14,000 nucleotides of DNA from Chrysomallon squamiferum (Eukaryota; Mollusca; Gastropoda; Neomphalida; Peltospiridae), in the NCBI GenBank assembly GCA_012295275.1, contig CM022676.1:763341-777340 (forward strand), written 5' to 3'. A program made the translations under genes and the position numbers. Below the pieces are notes generated by a model, which saw only the letters and a program-made list of their open reading frames with translations, was not told the DNA's origin and searched no databases. Below, in pieces: positions 8,510 through 14,000 of the stretch (position 1 is its first letter; the number at the start of each line of letters is the position of its first letter).

Positions 8510-8890
8510 AGTGTACGTGTGTATGTATGTGTATATATGTGTGTGAATGTATGTGTGTACGTGTGTATATGTGTATATAGATATCATGTATGAACCATAG
8601 TATATATGTATATGTATATATGTGTGTGAATGTATGTGTGTACGTGTGTATATGTGTATATAGATATCTATGTATGAACCATAGTATATATGTATATGTA
8701 TATATGTGTGTGAATGTGTGTATATATGCGTGTGTATGTATGTGTGTACGTGTGTATATGTGTATATAGATATCTATGTATGAACCATAGTATATATGTA
8801 TATGTATATATGTGTGTGAATGTGTGTATATATGCGTGTGTATGTATGTGTGTACGTGTGTATATGTGTATGTATATATATATATATAAA
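8510..8890 (+). repeat. 84/106-bp complex repeat of GTGTATAT type
   Basis: Alternating purine-pyrimidine DNA organised as a long-unit repeat. An anchor, TATGAACCATAGTATATATG, occurs three times, with TGAACCATAG starting at 8591, 8675 and 8781, giving spacings of 84 and 106. The longer unit differs by about 22 extra bases (TGTGTATATATGCGTGTGTA-like) also present after the last anchor. The flanks decay into TATATATATA (8874-8888) and GTGCGTGCGTGCGTG. The 114- and 191-codon minus-strand frames of His/Thr/Tyr/Ile are repeat artefacts. Such sequence is prone to Z-DNA and cruciform formation. Confidence 0.92.
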
Positions 8891-8919
8891 TATGTGTGCG
8901 TGCGTGCGTGAGTTTGCGT

Positions 8920-9885
8920 GTGACTGAATGCTGGAGTATAACAGACGCTACGAGCTCTTTCTTCACTGAATGATAATGACGATGTTACTCTTTGACACGT
9001 ATATAAAAACACTGTGAAGTGACAAGTGTATCATGTCACACTACACTGACACAGATACTACACGTCGTCTGTGACCTCCGACCCACGCTGAAACCTTATC
9101 AAGCCACTTACATAAGTAGTGAAACACGTGCTTAGCGGCTGTGCACAGCAGTTACCTGTACAAGTTGTTACGTTTTCACATTGCTAAGCAAGAAAGAGAA
9201 AGGTAAGGATAAGAAGATAAGACTTTTGATACAAATGAATTACAATGCGAGTACTTGCCAGACAGGACTGCTTGTATTTGTACTGTGAAGTAAGCTGTGT
9301 CACGTTTAAAGAACGGTGTTTCTGTACGGTGAGGATTGTTGAGAAACTGCAAACAGGGCGTATTTTATACGGAAGGAAATAATACGTTGTGGTCGATAGT
9401 CACGGGAAAAAAAAGAAAGAAAACTGATTAAATTTATATAAAATGGTTTTGTGAACTACCCGTGGAAAACTAGCTCGGCTGAGTCTGGCCTACTTTCGAG
9501 ATGGTAGTTTCCCTCTGGCGGACATATCTGATTTGTCTGTACGTTCAACTGAGGAAAGTCTGCTAGGATACTTCTGTATCACGTGATCGGGAATGTGATA
9601 AGAAGATTCTTCAGTCCAAAAAGCTTTTCAGTCTAATGAAAGAATGAACGGAAATAAACCTGATGACGAAAAGGTATTCACAAACTTTGATAGCTGGTAA
9701 GACTATAAGACATCACGCACAAACACACACGTGTATGTTCATTCATATATCTATCAACATTACTTTCTTTCGTGTAGTTTCATGTCGAGTTTTGCTTGTG
9801 TGACTTACGTAATACATTTTCATGATGAATGTGCTTCATCACCGCAAATACAATCAAATCCAAATGTGTTTGTAGTCTCTTTATG
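8920..9885. other. Unique, more balanced intergenic block, no gene assigned
   Basis: Of the intergenic stretches this is among the least repetitive, especially 8930-9200 and 9440-9610, where base composition is closer to even. A stop-to-stop frame of about 43 codons (about 9452-9585) has no ATG, splice signals I trust, or family resemblance. It might hold an unannotated exon or regulatory DNA, but I see no positive evidence. Confidence 0.4.
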
Positions 9886-9887
9886 TA

Positions 9888-9992
9888 TTAATATTATTAT
9901 TATTGTTTTTATTTTTTTTTTATATAATTATTATTATTATTATTGTTTTTATTTTTTTTTATATAATTATTATTATTATTATTTATTGTTTT
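9888..9992 (+). repeat. (ATT)n / poly-T duplicated tract
   Basis: The block ATTATTATTATTG plus TTTTTATTTTTTTTT plus ATATAATT is present twice in direct succession, with a third ATT run and a poly-T at the end. The unit is about 46 bases. The tyrosine- and phenylalanine-rich frame across it is an artefact. Confidence 0.9.
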
Positions 9993-10009
9993 TTTTTACT
10001 TGTTTCGTT

Positions 10010-10200
10010 AAGTGTTTGTATATATAATTTATGTAGATTTTATAAATAACACATTATTACTTTAGTACTTGTTTAAATGTCGTAATAGATAGACAGGTAG
10101 ACAGCTAGATAGATACACACAAATAACATGTGTACATGTGTATATAAAAGACTTAACTTTTGGAGTGTAGTATATCAGTAATGGTTGGCTACATTAAACA
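10010..10200. other. AT-rich DNA with a short GATA-type tract
   Basis: Contains a degenerate GATAGACA / TAGATAGATA run at 10,087-10,115 and GTGTACATGTGTATAT at 10,130-10,145. No gene is seen. Confidence 0.5.
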
Positions 10201-10218
10201 CAAGCTTAATGAAGCGCA

Positions 10219-10262
10219 GCAGCATAACGGTTACTGGTCTCGGTCCGTGCCCTGCGGTACAT
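10219..10262 (+). mobile_element. Possible truncated tRNA-derived SINE head
   Basis: The stretch CAGCATAACGGTTACTGG resembles the D-arm/A-box of tRNA-derived SINEs (pattern GC-NN-AACGGTTA), and the following GTCTCGGTCCGTGCCCTGCG could be the anticodon-arm region. The expected B-box position, at about 10,260, instead holds AT-rich sequence, so only the first half would remain. This is weak evidence from short motifs. Confidence 0.28.
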
Positions 10263-11160
10263 TTATAAATATTTAGTGTGAAGAGATTATTTAAATAATT
10301 TGTGATAATGTCTGAACTGCTGAATAAGCTTTTTTATGTACAGTACTTAACTTATTTTCAACATTGTTCTTATATACTGTATTCTACAAATTCAGTCTTT
10401 CTGTTCGGGTAGCGAATTCTCATTCTCGTCTTCTTTTTTCTTTTTCTTTTTTCTACTAAAGGTTCTAGCGAGCCTGTCATAGGCTAATAGTTCTATGTTA
10501 GTGTGTTACTGAGAAAAACTAGTAAGAGATTTGTACCTCATACAAACAAGACATAATGAGAAAGAATGAAATAAGAAATATATTAAAATAACTAGTATAC
10601 ATGTACAGCTACTCCACTTATTCACAGACATTTGGATCGACTAACAATTAAAATATAACTCAATTAAAACAGGAATCACTATATTGAACACTATTTTAAT
10701 TTCAACCTCAACAACTGTAGAAATCATTATTATTATCAATCAATTAATTAATCAAACAATCGATCTGCAAACCAATCGAACATTTCGTCTGTTGTTAACT
10801 ACACCGGAGATTATGTTAGTCAGGGATGGATGGTTGTAAGCAGAACCTATATACACAGTGTAGATATAAGTTTATGTACAAAACACTGTTCTCAGTTAGC
10901 ATTGGTAAATATGACATTAAACGTGTTCCAGTGATAGCGTAAAGCTTATCTGAGCGGCCTTGAAGATTCTTTTAAAATCAGGACTTATAAAGCCAGTAGA
11001 AAAGCAGATATTTAATATATATCTACGTATTTCTGCATGGCTGAATATTATTTAAAAGAAAGATTATATTTCACATGAGTTTATCAAATAATTATTTCAT
11101 TTTCACTGAGAGCTGAAAACGCAAAACGATTAACATGCAATTTATGTTACATATCAAGAC
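10263..11160. other. AT-rich intergenic DNA, no gene seen
   Basis: About 900 bases without coding signal, long repeat or recognisable element. A short pyrimidine tract (TTCTTTTTTCTTTTTCTTTT) lies at 10,431-10,450, and the motif shared with 5821-5845 lies at 10,727-10,750. Confidence 0.5.
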
Positions 11161-11175
11161 TTTTAAAAAAATATA

Positions 11176-11198
11176 TTTTTTTTTTTTTTTTTTTTTTT
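11176..11198 (+). repeat. Poly-T tract (23)
   Basis: Uninterrupted T run immediately left of a tRNA-like segment. Seen from the minus strand it is a poly-A that could be the tail of an element inserted in minus orientation. Confidence 0.95.
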
Positions 11199-11199
11199 C

Positions 11200-11290
11200 G
11201 GAGATTAGGCAGGTTGTAGCTCACTAATTAATGCTGAGTCTTCGAGTGACAGATCGGCGGATCAATACTCCTCCCTACCTGCTCTAGACT
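11200..11290 (+). mobile_element. Possible tRNA-like SINE fragment
   Basis: The plus strand has an A-box-like TAGCTCACTAATTAATGC starting at 11,217 and a B-box-like GGATCAATACTCC starting at 11,259. The 42-base gap matches the internal promoter spacing of a tRNA. Between them GTC-TTCGAGT-GAC can form a short anticodon-like arm. The adjacent poly-T (11,176-11,198) would instead suggest a minus-strand element with a poly-A tail, so orientation is uncertain. The match to the B-box consensus is imperfect. Confidence 0.4.
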
Positions 11291-11506
11291 GCTGTTTTCT
11301 GCATTGTTAAAGTGAACAAACAAAAAATAATCTTTGGCTGTTTATAGAAAAAGAATGCTGGCGAGTTGATATCTCTGTGAACATTAGAAAAACTTCAGTC
11401 CTCAACAATCACAACCAATTCTACGAAAATGATTTGTATCAAATGCCACGTAAGTAGATATTAAATTGAGGAAAATATATCCTGTATAAAGATCACGTGA
11501 TTAAAT

Positions 11507-11534
11507 ACACACACACACACACACACACACACAG
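11507..11534 (+). repeat. (AC)n microsatellite and degenerate ACATACAT flank
   Basis: Perfect AC run of about 14 copies, followed to about 11,655 by GTACATACATGCATGCATAC-type and ACACACAT-type sequence and a TATATATA run near 11,593. The Cys/Tyr/Val-rich minus-strand frame across it is an artefact. Confidence 0.95.
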
Positions 11535-11659
11535 ATATAGGTACATACATGCATGCATACATACATGTATATAAACACACACATGCTAACATATATATAT
11601 ATACACACATTAGACACGAACATGCACAAACAAATACATACACATACATACACAAACAT

Positions 11660-11692
11660 TTATTTATACTGAATAAAATAAATAAATAACTC
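11660..11692 (+). repeat. ATTTATTT / AATAAATA tract, possible SINE tail
   Basis: A short A/T word repeat lying directly beyond the B-box side of the tRNA-like segment at 11,696-11,750. On the minus strand it reads TTATTTATTTATTTTATT, a plausible 3' tail for a minus-strand SINE. Confidence 0.45.
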
Positions 11693-11760
11693 TATGAAAA
11701 TTGAACTCACAGTCTTCCATCTGCGAAGACGGGACGGTGCCACGTAGCTAGGTTACAGCG
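11693..11760 (-). mobile_element. tRNA-derived SINE fragment
   Basis: Read on the minus strand, an A-box-like TAGCTACGTGG begins at 11,750 and a B-box-like GAGTTCAATTTTC begins at 11,708, a spacing of 42 bases as in tRNA genes. Between them lies a perfect 6-bp stem with a 7-base loop: GTCTTC (11,730-11,725), loop GCAGATG, GAAGAC (11,717-11,712), in the position of the anticodon arm. The flank beyond the B-box is an A/T word repeat, as in many SINE tails. The sequence upstream (about 11,760-11,860) may belong to the same element but shows no clear structure. It is too degenerate to be a functional tRNA gene. The SINE family is not identified. Confidence 0.55.
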
Positions 11761-11829
11761 CTTTTCTACGCTTCTCGAGTCACAGACGAGTGCATTTTCA
11801 TTATCGTTTCTGCTTGGCTGGCTGCATTC

Positions 11830-12130
11830 GCCACAACCCGGTTCAAACCAGTTACAAGCATTTTCAATAACGTATTGAACGCGTCACCTATTTACCTACC
11901 TTCGTGCAGTAGTTCGGGTGAAAGTCTGAACCATCAGAACTGCCACAGCTAGTAAGTGACATATTTTAATTTTATTTACTTCAGTAATCTTTGAATTTGC
12001 TCTGTTTGTTTTATTTTACGTACATCTGCTTGCATAATTTATTTCACATTAAATCGCAGCATATAAATGTGACGTGTGCCAGAAAAGAAACCAGCTTTAA
12101 TACTGAGTAGTAGCTATTTATAGTTTGTGT
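11830..12130. other. Intergenic DNA with an isolated B-box-like motif
   Basis: Contains CCCGGTTCAAACCAG near 11,847-11,861, which resembles a tRNA B-box, but no A-box at proper spacing or cloverleaf could be drawn. No gene is seen. Confidence 0.35.
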
Positions 12131-12420
12131 GTGCGTGTTTTGTGTAAGTGCGTTTGTGTAAGTATATGTGCGTCGGTGAGACAGAGAAATACAGACAGAC
12201 GAACAGACAAACAGAAAGTGACAGAGAAAAGAAGTAGAATGTGAGATAAATAACAGACAGATGGACTGAATGTGAAGTTTTGTTTTTACACGTATTTTGT
12301 GAAAAGACAGGCAAGAGAAGAAAGAAAGAAGAGAGAATGATCGAAGAATTACAAGACAGAAACAAATAATATTACAAACAGACGCTGAAAATAGAGCAAC
12401 AACAACCACCATAAACTGTC
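12131..12420 (+). repeat. Degenerate GT-rich then purine-rich low-complexity tract
   Basis: GTGTGTGCGTGTTTTGTGTAAG-like sequence passes into ACAGACAGACGAACAGACAA and GAAGAAAGAAAGAAGAGAGA words. The 83- and 122-codon Ser/Phe/Leu-rich minus-strand frames follow from this composition and have no family signature. Confidence 0.6.
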
Positions 12421-12454
12421 AAATACTCTCTCTGTCAGTTTTCTCTCTTTCTCT

Positions 12455-12497
<43 letters not shown>
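12455..12497 (+). repeat. (CA)n microsatellite, about 21 copies
   Basis: Perfect CA run, preceded by a TCTCTC pyrimidine tract and followed by ATATATAT. Confidence 0.97.
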
Positions 12498-12504
<7 letters not shown>

Positions 12505-12509
12505 GCCAA

Positions 12510-12835
12510 TTTCTTTTTATATACGGATGAAATATATTCACATTCTGTTTACATTAATTACTGTTATTTTATTGTGATGAGTTTGCACAAGATGTCACAC
12601 ATAACTACGACACACTAAAATGCACAGAAGCTTTTCATGTTTATTTTTAAATAAGTTAGCCTCTAATTATCAGTTGAACAATAAGAAGATTTGTAGTTGT
12701 ATGTTAATGTTTAAAAACACATAACATTTAAGAACGTATTTCTATAAAGTAAATTATCAGATTGCTTAATAAAAAGATGAAACATATTCTGACCTACTGA
12801 TATGTTTAAATTATAATACATACATAAATGTATTT
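12510..12835. other. AT-rich intergenic DNA, no gene seen
   Basis: No open frame, repeat or known element is visible. Confidence 0.5.
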
Positions 12836-12843
12836 CTTCGTAT

Positions 12844-12934
12844 ATTATATATATATATATAGATATATCCTGACAGTTCCTCTTTCAACGTTTGTAACTA
12901 TGTGTGTTCATATATGTATATATATATATATATG
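12844..12934 (+). repeat. Two (TA)n runs
   Basis: TATATATATATATATATA-type runs at about 12,844-12,866 and 12,911-12,934 flank about 45 bases of ordinary sequence. Self-complementary TA runs can form cruciforms. The short Tyr/Ile-rich plus-strand frame is an artefact. Confidence 0.85.
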
Positions 12935-13012
12935 TGCAAAGGCAGAGAGAAAAACTAGAGAGAAGGAAGTGAATAATATGTTCAGCATACATAAAATACA
13001 CACAATGTATTT

Positions 13013-13013
<1 letters not shown>

Positions 13014-13070
<57 letters not shown>
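13014..13070 (+). repeat. (GA)n microsatellite, about 28 copies
   Basis: Perfect GA run of about 57 bases, the reverse complement type of the CT tract at 5054-5121. A further AAAAAGAGAGAGACAAAAG patch occurs at 13,116-13,138. Confidence 0.97.
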
Positions 13071-13072
<2 letters not shown>

Positions 13073-13197
13073 TACTTAGACATACAAAAAGAGACACAGG
13101 GTAATTCCCATTAGAAAAAAAAAGAGAGAGACAAAAGAAATATATATAGATCATAAAATAAACAAACTATTTCTTGTAAATTCTGTGAAAAAATACA

Positions 13198-13229
13198 ATC
13201 ATTTATTTATTTATTTATTTATTTATTTA
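13198..13229 (+). repeat. (ATTT)n microsatellite
   Basis: About eight copies of ATTT in an otherwise AT-rich stretch. Confidence 0.95.
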
Positions 13230-13575
13230 CTGATAAACAAACAGTATATATTTTCAGTTTAAATACGCTGTTCGTTGCTATGCAGACTTAATTTTCGGCG
13301 GAATCGCAGTTGCCTGTAAAGTGTTTTTCTATTCTCAGATTTCAAAAAGGGAAAAAAATAAAAAGTTTGAAAAGTAAAAGAGGCGGGTAGTGTAGGCGGT
13401 GGTGTAAAACCAGTTCAGAATTTTTTTGTTATGAAAGACAAAAGTCAGATTATCTCGCTGGTGTAGTTGCGATCGTCTGTTTTTTCTAAACTTTTGTTAT
13501 CACATCGTTCAAAACAGTCGTGAAATCCACGAATAGTGTGAATTTACTGATAGTTAGAATTATTAAATTGTTTGG
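13230..13575. other. Intergenic DNA, no gene seen
   Basis: Unique sequence with slightly higher complexity at 13,260-13,320. No coding signal or known element is visible. Confidence 0.45.
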
Positions 13576-13598
13576 TTTTTTTTTTTTTTTTTTTTTTT
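13576..13598 (+). repeat. Poly-T tract (about 23)
   Basis: Uninterrupted T run followed by AG. It could be the poly-A tail of an old minus-strand retroelement, but no element body is recognisable to its right. Confidence 0.93.
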
Positions 13599-13753
13599 AG
13601 TTTTACTAATGATTTTCTAGAAACTTTGCATTAAATTTGTATAATGTTTTATAGTCTGATTTTTAACTACTATAATTTCATTTTAGGCAAAATGTAAAAT
13701 AAACATTTATACAGAATTCTCAACAATGGTCACTAACACTTAAACACCAGTTA

Positions 13754-13767
13754 GCAGCAGCAGCAAC

Positions 13768-13814
<47 letters not shown>

Positions 13815-13826
13815 AATAATAATAAC
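13754..13826 (+). repeat. (CAG)n-(CAA)n-(TAA)n trinucleotide tract
   Basis: Graded trinucleotide run: four CAG-type units, then about 18 CAA/ACA units, then about five TAA units. The successive single-base changes (CAG to CAA to TAA) suggest spread of point variants through slippage. It is not inside an open frame of any useful length. Confidence 0.95.
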
Positions 13827-13829
13827 TGA

Positions 13830-14000
13830 TTGACTGTTTTCTTCAGTTACAGAATAATTTTTATATTTTAACTTTCAAATATTTAATTAGATTTTGTTTC
13901 TTTTTTCTTGCTTTTTGATTTCACTATATAAAAATTATAAACCAGTTTTTTTTTTTTCTTTTAATTAATAGATTTAATTATATTGTTTACATTTTCTTTA
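13830..14000. other. AT-rich end of window
   Basis: Only T-rich and A/T low-complexity sequence is visible, including a TTTTTTTTTTTCTTTT run at 13,947-13,960. Confidence 0.5.

Noticed and set aside
8391-9012. 114- and 191-codon minus-strand His/Thr/Tyr/Ile frames
   Set aside because: Produced by the GTGTATAT complex repeat; no non-repeat coding part.
9452-9585. Stop-to-stop frame of about 43 codons
   Set aside because: No start codon, no recognised motif, no convincing splice sites.
11840-11865. Functional tRNA gene suggested by CGGTTCAAACC
   Set aside because: No acceptor stem, D-arm or A-box at proper distance on either strand.
12044-12412. 122-codon Ser/Phe-rich minus-strand frame
   Set aside because: Arises from the purine-rich low-complexity tract on the plus strand.

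Overview
The window looks like nuclear DNA of an invertebrate animal, most likely a lophotrochozoan and plausibly a mollusc; a cephalopod would fit. The grounds are split exons with GT-AG boundaries, no bacterial-style gene packing, an AT-rich background, very many microsatellites and minisatellites, relics of hAT and FLYWCH/MULE DNA transposons, and tRNA-like SINE fragments. The species is an inference; only 'repeat-rich animal genome' is secure.

Only one real host gene is recognisable. It lies on the minus strand at the left end: the first two coding exons (1047-1332 and 632-775) of an SLC16/monocarboxylate-transporter-like protein. The exons join in frame across a 271-base phase-1 intron and encode the acidic N-terminus, the PDGGWGW signature and roughly TM1 to TM3. 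The second intron begins at 631 and runs off the left edge. It contains a decayed hAT-family (ZBED5/FAM200-like) transposase relic in the opposite orientation (about 26-475). The rest of the transporter gene lies beyond position 1.

The remaining ~12 kb is intergenic. From left to right it holds: unique upstream DNA (1333-2700); a (CATA)n tract; a ~1.04 kb array of a 35-bp satellite with nested higher-order structure (3113-4155); a 22-bp GTATATATTTGTGTATCTCTGT-type minisatellite (about 4456-5003); a long (CT)n tract; an AT-only array (5850-6056); a decayed FLYWCH zinc finger plus MULE transposase relic on the minus strand (about 6300-7059); a 27/54-bp minisatellite that keeps frames open on both strands (7497-7846); an 84/106-bp complex repeat made of GTGTATAT-type sequence (about 8510-8890); an ATT/poly-T duplication; three tRNA-like SINE candidates (about 10,219-10,262, 11,200-11,290 and 11,690-11,760); and further (CA)n, (GA)n, (ATTT)n, poly-T and (CAA)n tracts to the end.

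Most long open frames after 1400 are by-products of low-complexity repeats and are not annotated as genes. I found no CRISPR array, operon or convincing new molecular system. The most informative signals are the two domesticated-like transposase relics and the nested structure of the 35-bp satellite.
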